A stretch of 64,000 nt of DNA from RYN-230 sp963814645 (GTDB taxonomy: Bacteria; Actinomycetota; Actinomycetes; Streptosporangiales; Streptosporangiaceae). The stretch covers positions 124,001 through 188,000 of the forward strand of contig CAWFDX010000009.1 of NCBI GenBank assembly GCA_963814645.1. Reading direction: 5' to 3'. A program made the position numbers and the translations under genes. The notes beneath the pieces were generated by a model. It saw nothing but the letters and a program-made list of their open reading frames with translations. It searched no databases and was not told the origin of the DNA. Numbering within the stretch: position 1 is the first letter of the stretch; each line of letters begins with the position of its first letter. Positions 40,476-49,284 of this stretch are shown piece by piece.

Positions 40476-41841
40476 CAGCGCCGGCCGGAACGGCCCCGAC
40501 GGAGCCAGCACCGACCGGGCCAGCACCGACCGGGCCAGCACCATCCGGCGCAGGGCCGTCCGGCGGCAGCCCCGGCAGGGCGGCCAGCAGCCGCTGCCAG
40601 GCCAGGTCCGTGCCGGCCGCCATGCAGCCGTCCACCACCGCGTCGGTGCCGCGCGCGCTGACCCGGATGTCCGGCACCACCGGGGCCATGCTTCGCAGTT
40701 CGGCGTGCACCATGTCGGCGAAGCCGGGCGCCTGGCCGATGCCGCCGCCCAGTACCACGAGCTGCGGGTCGACCACGGTGACCACCGCGCAGATGGCCTT
40801 GGCCACCAGCCGGGCCTCGTCCGCGACCACGGCGGCGGCCCGCTCGTCACCGGCCGCGGCGGCGGCGAACACCCGGCGCGCGGACACCGGGCCGCGCAGG
40901 CCGGCCCGGCGGGCGGCCCGGACCACGCCGGCTGCGGACCCGGCTGCCTCCAGCACGCCGCGGCGCCGCGCGTCCCCCTCGTCGGTCCCGGTGCCCTCGG
41001 AGATCGGCAGGTAGGCGATTTCGCCGGCCACCCCGTGGAAGCCGCGGTGCAGCCGGCCGTTCAGCACCAGGCCCATGCCGATGCCGGTGCCGACGGTGAC
41101 GAACGCGAAGCTGTCCACGCCGCGGCCGTGGCCGAGCGCCTGCTCGGCCAGCGCGGCCGCGTCCGCGTCGTTCTCCACCACCAGGTTCGGGCCGAAACTG
41201 TCCCGCAGCCCGCTCAGCACCTCGGGCTTGCCCCAGCCGGACAGCCCGCCGGTGATGGTGAGCTTGCCCAGCCGCGGGTTGTACACGCCGGGGCTGCCGA
41301 TCACGGTCTGGGTGATCGCGGCGCGGGCCACGCCCACTTCCGCGCACAGCCCGTCGGACAGCCCGACCAGCTCGGCGATCCGGCTGCTCACGCTGGACGC
41401 CCGGCTGCGCACCGACAGCCGGGCGCGGACCTCGCCGCTCAGGTCGGACAGCGCGCCGCGCAGGTACTGCTGGCCGATGTCCAGGCCGAGCACGAACCCG
41501 GCGTCGGGCCGGATCTCGTACAGCCGGGCGCTGCGCCCGGGTACCCCGGTGCGGTGGCCGGCCGCCCGGATCAGCCCGGACCGTTCCACGTTCGACATGG
41601 CCAGCGACACGGTGGGCTTGGACAGCCCAGACAGCCGGGCCAGGTCGGCTCGCGAGCACGGGCCGAACTGGCGGATCTTGCCGAGCAGCAGCTGCTCGTT
41701 GAGCTCGCGGATGAGCTGCGGGCGCGCGGCCTGGCCGCCTGACGGCACAGCGGCTTGGCCGCCCGGTGGCACAGCGGCTTGGCCGCCTGACGGCACAGCG
41801 ACCTGGGCGCCTGACGGTGCAATGGCCGGCGTCGTCGTCAC
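40468..41841 (-). CDS. ROK-family transcriptional repressor of the carbohydrate locus
   Basis: About 457 residues from GTG 41841, five bases after AGGAGG. The winged-helix region (LIRELNEQLLLGKIRQFGPC, SRADLARLSGLSKPTVSLAM) precedes a sugar-kinase-like ROK domain (GFVLGLDIGQQYLRGALSDL, VENDADAAALAEQALG, VGTGIGMGLVLNGRLHRGFH, VAGEIAYLP). The usual Cys-rich zinc motif is absent. An N-terminal tandem repeat (GGQAAVPP/GGQAAVPS) and a C-terminal repeat (GPVGAGPVGAGSV) are encoded by DNA repeats and are probably disordered. It presumably binds the dyad at 44365-44387 until an imported sugar releases it. Confidence 0.88.
   Translation of the reverse strand: MTTTPAIAPSGAQVAVPSGGQAAVPPGGQAAVPSGGQAARPQLIRELNEQLLLGKIRQFGPCSRADLARLSGLSKPTVSLAMSNVERSGLIRAAGHRTGVPGRSARLYEIRPDAGFVLGLDIGQQYLRGALSDLSGEVRARLSVRSRASSVSSRIAELVGLSDGLCAEVGVARAAITQTVIGSPGVYNPRLGKLTITGGLSGWGKPEVLSGLRDSFGPNLVVENDADAAALAEQALGHGRGVDSFAFVTVGTGIGMGLVLNGRLHRGFHGVAGEIAYLPISEGTGTDEGDARRRGVLEAAGSAAGVVRAARRAGLRGPVSARRVFAAAAAGDERAAAVVADEARLVAKAICAVVTVVDPQLVVLGGGIGQAPGFADMVHAELRSMAPVVPDIRVSARGTDAVVDGCMAAGTDLAWQRLLAALPGLPPDGPAPDGAGPVGAGPVGAGSVGAVPAGADG
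40504..40548 (-). repeat. Three tandem 15-bp repeats inside the ROK gene
   Basis: GCCAGCACCGACCGG occurs twice and GCCAGCACCATCCGG once, in frame, encoding a GPVGA-type tail. The copies sit in the last 25 codons. Confidence 0.75.
41732..41815 (-). repeat. Tandem 24-bp repeats at the ROK N-terminus
   Basis: About 3.5 copies of TGGCCGCCTGACGGCACAGC plus GGCT, in frame, encode SGGQAAVP repeats before the helix-turn-helix. Confidence 0.7.
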
Positions 41842-41920
41842 GCTCACCTCCTCGGGGCTGGTCCGGTCATCCCGGCAGGCTCCTCATCATCCGGCACTCA
41901 TCATCCGGCACTGGGTCCGG

Positions 41921-43309
41921 TCAGGTCAGGTAGGCCAGGTCCGGGCCGTGCTGCTCCCGGTAGTCCGCGATCAGCTCCCGGGCCGCGGTGATCCCGGGCA
42001 CCAGCGGATGCTCGGCCAGCGCCACCGCCGCCAGCCCGGCATCCCCGGTCATCGCCGCCTGCACGATGCCCCGCTCATACTCCTTCACCTGCATGATGAG
42101 GCCAAGTGCGGGCCGGGGCAGCTCGGGCAGCGGCAGCGGGGTCAGCCCGCCGGGATCGACCCGGGCCGGGACTTCCACCACGTCGGCCGGGTCCAGGCCG
42201 AGGCTGGCCCCGGCCCGGGTGTTCACGATCACCTCGCCGGGCGCAACGCCGGCCAGCCCGTCGATGACCCGCAGCGCCAGGCCCTCGTACCCGCCGATCC
42301 GGGCCGCGGCGATCTCGGTGGGCGGCAGCGCCGAGCGGCGGGCCCGCGCCGCACCCTGCCCGTTGTCGCCCTGCATGTCGGCCCGCATGTAGGTGTCCCG
42401 GCGCACGCCGAGCAGCGTGTCGTAAACGGTCCACGCGTCCTGCACCCCGCCGTCGGCGAACGCCTTGGCCAGGCCGGCCATCAGCTCCTCGTTGAGCCGC
42501 AGCACGTCCTGGCCGCGGGTGGCCCCGGCCCGGCGGATGTCGGCCACATACCGGCCCGGGTCGTAGAAGTAGTAGACGTACTCGGTCGGGATCGCGCCGA
42601 CCCGGCGGACCAGCTCCGGGTCGAACGACGCGAACCGGTGGTCGGCCGCCTGCAGCTCCTCGAACCGGTCCAGCAGCTCGCCGATCCGCTCCCGGCCGCC
42701 GTCGCGCAGCGAGCATACCCAGCCGAGGTGGTTCAGCCCGGCGTAGCTGCCGGCCACGCTCACATCCTGCGCGCCCAGAAAGTGAGCCAGATGCTCGACC
42801 GTGCCGCCCGGCGTGTCGCACACCCCGGCCACCCGGACCTTGCCCTGGGTGGAGATGGCCTGGGTGATCAGGCCCGCCGGGTTGGTGAAGTTGATCAGCA
42901 CGGCGTCCGGCGCGACCTGGGCAAGCAGGTCACAGTAGGACAGCACGACCGGGATCGTGCGCAGCGCCATGGCCCCGCCGCCCGGCCCGGTGGTCTCCTG
43001 GCCCACGATGCCGCGGCTCAGCGCGACCTCCTCGTCGATGATCCGGCCGCGGTCGCCGCCGACCCGGATCGCGGAGAACACGTAGTCCGCGCCGGTGAAC
43101 GCCTCGGCCGCGTCGCTGCTGACCTGGATCACGTCCGGGTGGCCGAGCGCGGCGGCGATCTCCGCGGCCAGCCGGCAGATCGTCTCGCGCCGGCCCGGGT
43201 CCGGCTCGAACAGGCAGATCTCGCTGAACGTGCCGGGCCGGCTGGCCAGCACCGCGCGCACGAAGGCCGGCATCCGGACCCCGCCGCCGCCCAGGATGGT
43301 CAGCTTCAT
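41921..43309 (-). CDS. GH4-family NAD-dependent 6-phospho-glycosidase, paralogue 1
   Basis: 462 residues from ATG 43309. The Rossmann start is KLTILGGGGVRMPAFVRAV. Family motifs are ADYVFSAIRVGGDRGRIIDE, IVGQETTGPGGGAMALRTIP, LINFTNPAGLITQA, VAGVCDTPGG and YAGLNHLGWV, giving the Cys and His ligands for Mn2+. GH4 enzymes cleave 6-phospho-alpha or -beta-glycosides by oxidation at C3 using NAD+. It is translationally coupled to the PfkB kinase gene upstream. Specificity cannot be read from the sequence. Confidence 0.9.
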   Translation of the reverse strand: MKLTILGGGGVRMPAFVRAVLASRPGTFSEICLFEPDPGRRETICRLAAEIAAALGHPDVIQVSSDAAEAFTGADYVFSAIRVGGDRGRIIDEEVALSRGIVGQETTGPGGGAMALRTIPVVLSYCDLLAQVAPDAVLINFTNPAGLITQAISTQGKVRVAGVCDTPGGTVEHLAHFLGAQDVSVAGSYAGLNHLGWVCSLRDGGRERIGELLDRFEELQAADHRFASFDPELVRRVGAIPTEYVYYFYDPGRYVADIRRAGATRGQDVLRLNEELMAGLAKAFADGGVQDAWTVYDTLLGVRRDTYMRADMQGDNGQGAARARRSALPPTEIAAARIGGYEGLALRVIDGLAGVAPGEVIVNTRAGASLGLDPADVVEVPARVDPGGLTPLPLPELPRPALGLIMQVKEYERGIVQAAMTGDAGLAAVALAEHPLVPGITAARELIADYREQHGPDLAYLT

Positions 43310-44292
43310 TCCTCAGATCCCATCGCCGGTTTCCCTTCCTGGGCCGCCAGCGCGGCCTGCAGGCTGGCCGCCACGGCCAGCGCGTCACCAAGCATCTCGT
43401 CCGGGCCGACCGTGCTGATCCCGGCCACGTCCACCTCACCGACCCCGCCGAGCCGGGCCACCGCGGCCGAGCCGGCCGCGTTCGCCGCGACCACGGCCCG
43501 GGTCAGCGGAATCCCGCGCAGCAGCTCCGCGATCAGTGCCCCCGCGAACGCGTCGCCCGCTCCCGTCCGGTCCCGGACCCTTACCTTCTGAACGCCATCG
43601 CGTATCTCGGCCGTTCCATCCGGCCCGGCCACCACGGCACCCGCGGCACCCCGCTTGACCACCAGCGGCGTGTGCCAGGCCGTCGCGGTGGCCACCGCCG
43701 CCTCGAAGCTGGCCGCCCCGGTCAGCCGGATCAGCTCGTCCTCGTTGGGCACGAACACGTCGGCCAGCGGGATGCACTCCAGGATCGGGTCCGGGTTCCG
43801 TTCGTCACCCAGCGACATGTCCAGCACCACCCTGGCGCCCAGCCCCTGGGCCTCCCGGATGAACGCGGCGACGCCCGGGCCGGCGTGCAGGTAGCACCAG
43901 CGCGGCCGCTCCCGGCGCAGTACCTCGTACCAGCGGTCCAGGTCCGGCCGCTCGCCCGCGGAGCGGGGCGGCACGTGAGTGACGAAGCCGCGGTCGCTGG
44001 CGAAGTTGAGCACGACGGTGATCCCGGCGCAGCGCCGCGGCAGCAGCGCCGACGGGGACAGCTCGACCCCGGCCCGGGCACAGTGGGTGAGCACGACCCG
44101 GGAGCCGATGTCGTTGCCGAGCAGGGTGCACAGCCCGGCCTTCGCACCGGCCTGGGCGGCCGCGCTCGCGCTGGTCACAGCGCCGCCGCAGGACACGCCG
44201 AACTCGTCGGTGAAGACTTCCTCGCCGGGCCCGGGCAGCTCGGCCAGGTGCCCGAAGACGAGCTCAAGGAACACCGAGCCGAACGAGATCAT
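43306..44292 (-). CDS. PfkB-family carbohydrate kinase
   Basis: 328 residues from ATG 44292 (MISFGSVFLELVFGHL). It has the substrate-binding region PGPGEEVFTDEFGVSCGGAV, the middle signature VFVPNEDELIRLTGA and the C-terminal anion hole VRDRTGAGDAFAGALIAELL with catalytic Asp in GAGDAF. PfkB kinases phosphorylate sugars such as fructose-phosphate, ribose or amino-sugar derivatives. It is the first gene of the leftward operon, directly beside the ROK operator. Its stop overlaps the ATG of the GH4 gene. Confidence 0.88.
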   Translation of the reverse strand: MISFGSVFLELVFGHLAELPGPGEEVFTDEFGVSCGGAVTSASAAAQAGAKAGLCTLLGNDIGSRVVLTHCARAGVELSPSALLPRRCAGITVVLNFASDRGFVTHVPPRSAGERPDLDRWYEVLRRERPRWCYLHAGPGVAAFIREAQGLGARVVLDMSLGDERNPDPILECIPLADVFVPNEDELIRLTGAASFEAAVATATAWHTPLVVKRGAAGAVVAGPDGTAEIRDGVQKVRVRDRTGAGDAFAGALIAELLRGIPLTRAVVAANAAGSAAVARLGGVGEVDVAGISTVGPDEMLGDALAVAASLQAALAAQEGKPAMGSEE

Positions 44293-44364
44293 GTCCAACC
44301 GAATGCTCCTCCAGCTGCGGCGATCATGGATCACAGTTCGGCCACGGGACTGTTGCTGAGCAGT

Positions 44365-44387
44365 TAGTTAGGATACTGTCCTAACTA
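44365..44387. promoter_or_regulatory. Central ROK-type operator of the divergent carbohydrate locus
   Basis: TAGTTAGGA (44365-44373) and TCCTAACTA (44379-44387) are a perfect 9-bp inverted repeat with a TACTG spacer. It is the only strong dyad between the divergent PfkB and ROK-kinase genes. The arms match the GTTAGGA...TCCTAAC type of operator recalled for ROK repressors such as Streptomyces CsnR. Confidence 0.78.
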
Positions 44388-44442
44388 CTCTCGGTGCAAA
44401 CCACTTAAATACTCGCAGAACCCCTGGTTGAGTCCATAGCGA

Positions 44443-45486
44443 ATGCTGGGTGGCATCGTGACACATCCCTCGGTCGTAGCCGCGATCGACTTCGGCGGCA
44501 GCAAGATCGCCGCCGCGGTCTGCGACCTGAGCGGGAACCGGCTGGCATCCAGCCGGGTCGACACCCGGGCCGGCAACGGCTCCCCCGCCGGGCTGGCCGG
44601 GGCACGGGCCATCTTCGACCGCGGCGTGCGGATCACCCGGGAACTGCTGGCCGCCGCCGCCCCGGACAGCGAACTGGCCGCGGTCGGCGTGGCCACGTTC
44701 GGCATCCCGGCCGAGGACCGGGTGCTGCTGGCCCCGGCCATCGACGGCTGGGAGTCGCTGCCACTGGGCCGCGAGCTGCGCGCCGCGTTCCCGGACGCGC
44801 GGCTCAGGATGGCCACCGACGTCAAGGCGGCCGCGGCCGCCGAATACCGGTGGGGCGCGCTGCGCGGCTGCGACCCCGGCGTGTACCTGAACCTGGGCAC
44901 CGGGCTGGCCGCCGCGATCGTGGCCGGTGGCCAGGTGGTCAGCGGCGACGCGGGCGCGGCCGGGGAGATCGGCTACAACCTGCGGGCCATCGCCGACGTC
45001 GGCCTCGGCCTGGGCCAGCGGGTCCCGCTGGAGGACGCGGTGAGCGGGCTGGGCCTGGCCCGGCAGGCCAGCGCACGCGGGCTGGCCCGGCCGGCCGGCA
45101 CCGGGCCGCCGTCCGCAGCCGATGTCTTCGACACCAGCCTGGGCGACGCTGAGCTGGCCGATCTGGCCAACGGTTTCGTAACTGAACTGGCGTTTCACCT
45201 GGTTAACCTGGCAATCTGCATCAATCCGGCACGGATCGCGGTCGGCGGCGGCATGGCCGGCTCGTGGGCCCGGCTGCAGCCGGACCTGGAGCGGGCGCTG
45301 AACGCCGGCGCGCCGTTCCCGCCGCAGCTCGTGCTGGCCGAGTTTCCGCACGAGGCACCGCTGATCGGCGCCGTGGCACTCGCCGTGGACGCCGCGCAGC
45401 GACAGCACGACACGCAGCACGCAGCAGCTGACCTCGATGGCCATCGGCGGCCATCACCCGCATGGCTGGCGGGGGACTGCTCATGA
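44443..45486 (+). CDS. ROK-family sugar kinase
   Basis: 347 residues from ATG 44443; GTG 44458 (VTHPSVVAAIDFGGSK) with GGGTGG upstream is an alternative. It has no HTH. ASKHA motifs are AAIDFGGSKIAAAVCDLSGN, the substrate loop ATDVKAAAAAEYRWGALRG, YLNLGTGLAAAIVAGG, GDAGAAGEIGYN and VGGGMAGSW. The DxGGSK and GTG loops are intact. ROK kinases phosphorylate glucose, GlcNAc, ManNAc or fructose. It is the first gene on the rightward arm, 40 bases before the transporter. Confidence 0.88.
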   Translation: MLGGIVTHPSVVAAIDFGGSKIAAAVCDLSGNRLASSRVDTRAGNGSPAGLAGARAIFDRGVRITRELLAAAAPDSELAAVGVATFGIPAEDRVLLAPAIDGWESLPLGRELRAAFPDARLRMATDVKAAAAAEYRWGALRGCDPGVYLNLGTGLAAAIVAGGQVVSGDAGAAGEIGYNLRAIADVGLGLGQRVPLEDAVSGLGLARQASARGLARPAGTGPPSAADVFDTSLGDAELADLANGFVTELAFHLVNLAICINPARIAVGGGMAGSWARLQPDLERALNAGAPFPPQLVLAEFPHEAPLIGAVALAVDAAQRQHDTQHAAADLDGHRRPSPAWLAGDCS

Positions 45487-45526
45487 CCCTCGCCAGTTCG
45501 CTCAATTCACATCGAAGGGCTAGCCA

Positions 45527-47200
45527 ATGAGACGCATCAAGATCCTCGTGGTCCTCTTCGCCGCCTGCCTGCTGGCCGCCGCCTGTGGGGGCGGCTCATC
45601 TGGGGGTGGCACCAGCAGTAGTGGTGGCAGCAGCTCGAATAGCACGCTGACCATCGACAATGAGAGCGGCAGCCTCTGGACCTGTAACTTCAACCCGTTC
45701 AACCTGTCCGACATCAGCTATTCGCTGGGCCCGGTCTACGAGCCGCTGATGTTCGTGAACACGCTGCAGAGCGGCAAGGTCACGCCGTGGCTGGCCACCG
45801 CCTACAACTGGACCAATGGCAACAAGACCCTCACCTTCACCATCCGCAGCGGGGTGAAGTGGAGTGATGGCAAGCCGATGAGCGCGGCCGACGTGGTCTA
45901 CACGTTCAACCTGCTGAAGAAGTACAAGGCCCTGGACCTGAACGCGGTCTGGTCGGTGCTGTCCAGCGTCACCCAGAAGGGCTCGGACCAGGTGGTCATG
46001 CAGTTCAAGCAGCCCGCGGTGACGTACTTCTACTACATCGCCGACCAGATCGGCATCGTGCCCGAGCACATCTGGTCCACGATCGCCGACCCGGTCAAGT
46101 ACCCGGACACCAACCCGGTCGGCACCGGCGCCTACCTGGTCAAGCCGTGCACCCCGCAGAACATCACCTACAAGGCCAACCCGCACTACTGGCAGGCCGG
46201 CCTGCCCAAGGTGAAGACCATCAACTACCCGGCCTTCACCAGCAACGACACGGCCAACACCTACCTGGCCAACGGCCAGGCCCAGTGGGGCAGCCAGTTC
46301 ATCCCGAGCATCCAGAAGTTCTACCTGGACAAGAGCCCGAACTACCACTACTGGTTCCCGCCGGTGGCCAACGTGACGCTGTTCATCAACCTGAAGAACC
46401 CGATCCTGAGCAACGTGGCCGTCCGGCAGGCCATGGCCTACGCGATCAACCGGCAACAGGCGTCGGAGATCGGAGAGTACGGCTACGAGCCGCCGTCCAA
46501 CCAGACTGGGATCGTCACCCCGACGTTCTCCAGCTGGGAGGACACCTCACAGGCCTCGAAGTTCGGCAACGCCTACTCATACGACCCGTCGCACGCGGAG
46601 GCCATCCTGAAGGCGGCAGGCTACACCAAGGGTTCGGACGGGATCATGCAGAAGAACGGCCAGAAGCTGTCCTTCAGCATCACCAACAACGGCGGCTTCT
46701 CCGACTGGGTGGCTGCGGTGAACGTGATCCAGACCGACCTCAAGGCGATCGGCATCCAGGTCACGCCGAAGAACCTGGCCGCGCCCGCGTACCAGGCGGC
46801 CATGTACAACGGCACCTACCAGCTCGGGTACTACGCCGAGACCGGCGGCCCGAACCCGTACTACGAGCTGCGGCAGTGGCTGTACTCGGGTAACTCGGCG
46901 CCGATCGGGCAGCCGGCCGGGTCCAACTTCGAGCGGTACAGCAACTCGAAGACCGACGCGCTGATCAACGAGTTCCCGAAGACGACCAGCACGGCCGAGG
47001 AGCACTCGATCGTGAACCAGTTGCAGCAGGTCATGCTGCAGCAGGTGCCGGTCATCCCGATCACCGAGCAGGTGGACTGGTTCCAGTACGACACCGGCAG
47101 CTTCAACGGGTGGGTCACCAAGAGCAACCCGTACGCCCAGCCGGCCGCGTACAACTACCCCGACTGGGGGCAGCAGATGCTGCACCTGTCTCCGAAGTAG
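45527..47200 (+). CDS. ABC transporter extracytoplasmic binding lipoprotein (SBP_bac_5/OppA type)
   Basis: 557 residues from ATG 45527. The signal peptide ends LLAAACGGG with a lipid-modified Cys, and a Ser/Gly linker follows. The family-5 fold shows FNLSDISYSLGPVYEPLMFV, WLATAYNWTNGNKTLTFTIR, GVKWSDGKPMSAADVVYTFN, NPVGTGAYLVKPCTP, LANGQAQWGSQ, NVAVRQAMAYAINRQ and AGYTKGSDGIMQ. Such proteins bind oligopeptides or, in actinobacteria and Thermotoga-like systems, oligosaccharides. The two GH4 enzymes and kinases around it favour a sugar. Confidence 0.92.
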   Translation: MRRIKILVVLFAACLLAAACGGGSSGGGTSSSGGSSSNSTLTIDNESGSLWTCNFNPFNLSDISYSLGPVYEPLMFVNTLQSGKVTPWLATAYNWTNGNKTLTFTIRSGVKWSDGKPMSAADVVYTFNLLKKYKALDLNAVWSVLSSVTQKGSDQVVMQFKQPAVTYFYYIADQIGIVPEHIWSTIADPVKYPDTNPVGTGAYLVKPCTPQNITYKANPHYWQAGLPKVKTINYPAFTSNDTANTYLANGQAQWGSQFIPSIQKFYLDKSPNYHYWFPPVANVTLFINLKNPILSNVAVRQAMAYAINRQQASEIGEYGYEPPSNQTGIVTPTFSSWEDTSQASKFGNAYSYDPSHAEAILKAAGYTKGSDGIMQKNGQKLSFSITNNGGFSDWVAAVNVIQTDLKAIGIQVTPKNLAAPAYQAAMYNGTYQLGYYAETGGPNPYYELRQWLYSGNSAPIGQPAGSNFERYSNSKTDALINEFPKTTSTAEEHSIVNQLQQVMLQQVPVIPITEQVDWFQYDTGSFNGWVTKSNPYAQPAAYNYPDWGQQMLHLSPK

Positions 47201-47216
47201 GCCGCGGCTGACCCGT

Positions 47217-47249
47217 GGCCGGGCCGCCCACTTGCCGGGCGGCCCGGCC
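47217..47249 (+). terminator. Hairpin between binding-protein and permease genes
   Basis: GGCCGGGCCGCCC (47217-47229) pairs with 47237-47249 around a 7-base loop. Such a hairpin after a binding-protein gene usually stabilises its mRNA and partly terminates, giving more binding protein than permease. Confidence 0.65.
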
Positions 47250-47312
47250 GCGGGTGACCGTGGGAGTGGGAACAGCGCGCCGGGCCCGCCAGCAGGCGGA
47301 AGGGAGGCCCCG

Positions 47313-47336
47313 ATGAGAGCCAGGAACATGACATGA
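47313..47336 (+). CDS. Seven-codon leader frame coupled to the permease gene
   Basis: AGGGAGG, six bases, ATG, then MRARNMT and a TGA whose ATGA overlaps the permease ATG at 47333. The permease ATG itself has no ribosome site, so ribosomes may load on this leader and re-initiate. Confidence 0.45.
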   Translation: MRARNMT

Positions 47337-48316
47337 GGTTCGCGCTTCGCCGGCTGGGCTTCTTCGCCATCACCTTGTGGGCCGCCCTGACGCTCAACTT
47401 CTTCCTGCCCCGGCTGATGCCGGGAAACCCGGCCGAGGCCATGATGGGCAAGTTCCGTGGCCCGGTGAACCCGCAGGCGCTCAAGGCCCTGGAGGCAGCC
47501 TTCGGGGTGAGCACCAAGGAAGGCCTCTTCGGGCAGTACATCCACTACCTGGGCGACGTGGCCACCGGGAACTTCGGCACGTCGCTGTACTTCTACCCGC
47601 AGTCGGTCGGCCGGGTCATCCTGGACGCCATCCCGTGGACCCTCGGCCTGGTCGGGGTGACCACGGTGCTGGCCTTCCTGCTCGGCACCGGCATCGGGAT
47701 CCTGGCCGCCTGGCGGCGCGGCGGCCGGCTGGACAGCATCGCGCCACCGGTCTTCGTGATCACCTCGGCCATCCCGTACTTCTGGGTCGGGATGATGCTG
47801 ATCCTGGTGTTCGCGGTCCGGCTGCAGTGGTTCCCGGGCGCGTTCGGCTTCAGCATCAACATGGCCCCCGGCTTCAACCTGGCGTTCATCGTGAACATCA
47901 TCGAGCACGCCGTGCTGCCCGCCTGCGCGCTGCTCATCACCACCATCGGCACCTGGATCCTGACCATGCGGAACACCATGGTCACCACGCTGGCCGAGGA
48001 CTACGTGCGGATGGCCCGGGCCAAGGGGCTGCCCGGCCACCGGATCATGCTCGACTACGCGGCGCGCAACGCCATCCTGCCCAACCTGACCGGGTTCGCC
48101 ATGTCGCTCGGTTTCGTGGTGGGCGGCGCCATCCTGGTCGAGTACGTGTTCAACTACCCCGGGGTCGGCTACATGCTGCTCCAGGCGGTGAGCAACGAGG
48201 ACTACCCGCTGATGCAGGCCCTGTTCCTGCTGATCACCGTCGCGGTGCTGGTGGCCATCCTGCTGGCCGACATAGCCACCGCGATCCTTGACCCGCGCAC
48301 CAGGACGGCGGACTAG
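47333..48316 (+). CDS. ABC transporter permease (DppB/OppB type)
   Basis: 327 residues from ATG 47333. The N-terminal RLGFFAITLWAALTLNFFLP and RLMPGNPAEAMMGKF are diagnostic of DppB/OppB. A large periplasmic loop and five more helices follow, with the EAA coupling loop EDYVRMARAKGLPGHRIMLD and the end EYVFNYPGVGYMLLQAVSNE. It pairs with the next permease to form the channel. Its gene ends two bases before the second permease starts. Confidence 0.92.
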   Translation: MRFALRRLGFFAITLWAALTLNFFLPRLMPGNPAEAMMGKFRGPVNPQALKALEAAFGVSTKEGLFGQYIHYLGDVATGNFGTSLYFYPQSVGRVILDAIPWTLGLVGVTTVLAFLLGTGIGILAAWRRGGRLDSIAPPVFVITSAIPYFWVGMMLILVFAVRLQWFPGAFGFSINMAPGFNLAFIVNIIEHAVLPACALLITTIGTWILTMRNTMVTTLAEDYVRMARAKGLPGHRIMLDYAARNAILPNLTGFAMSLGFVVGGAILVEYVFNYPGVGYMLLQAVSNEDYPLMQALFLLITVAVLVAILLADIATAILDPRTRTAD

Positions 48317-48318
48317 CC

Positions 48319-49284
48319 ATGGCCATGCTCCCAGTCTCCGGGCCCACCACCGCCCCGCCGGCCGGGCTGCCCGACCAGGCGCTGCCGGTACCCGGGGCCG
48401 GCCGGCGCGGCCAGTCGTGGTCCCGGCTGTTCCGCGCGGTGCGGTCGAACCGCAAGGCCACCGTGGGCACCGTACTGCTGCTCATCTTCATCCTGCTCGC
48501 GCTGTTCCCCGGGGTGATCGCGCACGACAACCCGACCGCGACCATCTACCCGCGCAGCCTCGGGCCGTCCACGGCCCACCTGCTCGGCACCACCGCGCTG
48601 GGCCAGGACATCTTCGCCCAGGCGGTGTACGGCACCCAGCAGGTACTGATCATCGCGTTCGGGGTCGGGCTGTTCTCCACCGGCGTCGCCGTGCTGATCG
48701 GGGTGGCCGCCGCCTACCTGGGCGGCGCCTGGGACGGCGTGCTCAACCTGATCACCGACGTGCTGCTGGTCATCCCGCTGTTCCCGCTGCTCATCGTCAT
48801 CGCGACCTATGTGCAGAACGCGGGCACCGCGGTGCTCGTCGTCGTGCTGACACTGACCGGCTGGTCCTACACCGCCCGGCAGTTGCGCGCCCAGGCGCTG
48901 TCGCTGCGCAAGCGCGACTTCCTGGAGGCGGCCCGGGTGCGCGGCGAGCGCCGGATGTACATCGTCCTGGTGGAGATCATCCCCACCATGACCTCGCTGA
49001 TCGTGGCCAGCTTCCTGACCAACGCGCTGTACGCGGTGCTGTTCGGCTCCAGCCTGCAGTTCATCGGCCTAGGCGACCCCAACTCGGTGAGCTGGGGCAC
49101 GATGCTCTACTGGGCCGAGAACAACGAGGCGCTGCAGACCGGCCAGTACCTGTGGGCGATCGTCCCCGGCGCCCTGATCGCCCTGCTCGGCGCCGCGTTC
49201 GCCCTGCTCAACTACGCGTTCGATGAGATCGGCAACCCCGCCCTCCGGCCGGTGAGGAGGATCCGTGTCAAGCGTGCCGGCTAA
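48319..49284 (+). CDS. ABC transporter permease (DppC/OppC type)
   Basis: 321 residues from ATG 48319. The N-terminal soluble part (LFRAVRSNRKATVGTVLLLI) and LGTTALGQDIFAQAVYGTQQ are DppC signatures. The EAA loop is KRDFLEAARVRGERRMYIVL followed by EIIPTMTSLIVASFL. The C-terminal SLQFIGLGDPNSVSWGTMLY is typical. Six helices. Its last 20 bases overlap the first ATPase gene. Confidence 0.92.
   Translation: MAMLPVSGPTTAPPAGLPDQALPVPGAGRRGQSWSRLFRAVRSNRKATVGTVLLLIFILLALFPGVIAHDNPTATIYPRSLGPSTAHLLGTTALGQDIFAQAVYGTQQVLIIAFGVGLFSTGVAVLIGVAAAYLGGAWDGVLNLITDVLLVIPLFPLLIVIATYVQNAGTAVLVVVLTLTGWSYTARQLRAQALSLRKRDFLEAARVRGERRMYIVLVEIIPTMTSLIVASFLTNALYAVLFGSSLQFIGLGDPNSVSWGTMLYWAENNEALQTGQYLWAIVPGALIALLGAAFALLNYAFDEIGNPALRPVRRIRVKRAG

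Noticed and set aside
38709..40661. 650-codon open frame on the plus strand opposite the SDR and deacetylase genes
   Set aside because: It is antisense to two genes with complete family motifs. The translation is Arg/Gly/Pro/His-rich low complexity, as expected from GC-rich codons read in the wrong frame.
41075..43591. 838-codon open frame opposite the ROK and GH4 genes
   Set aside because: Antisense low-complexity frame with no family pattern; the minus-strand genes have full motifs.
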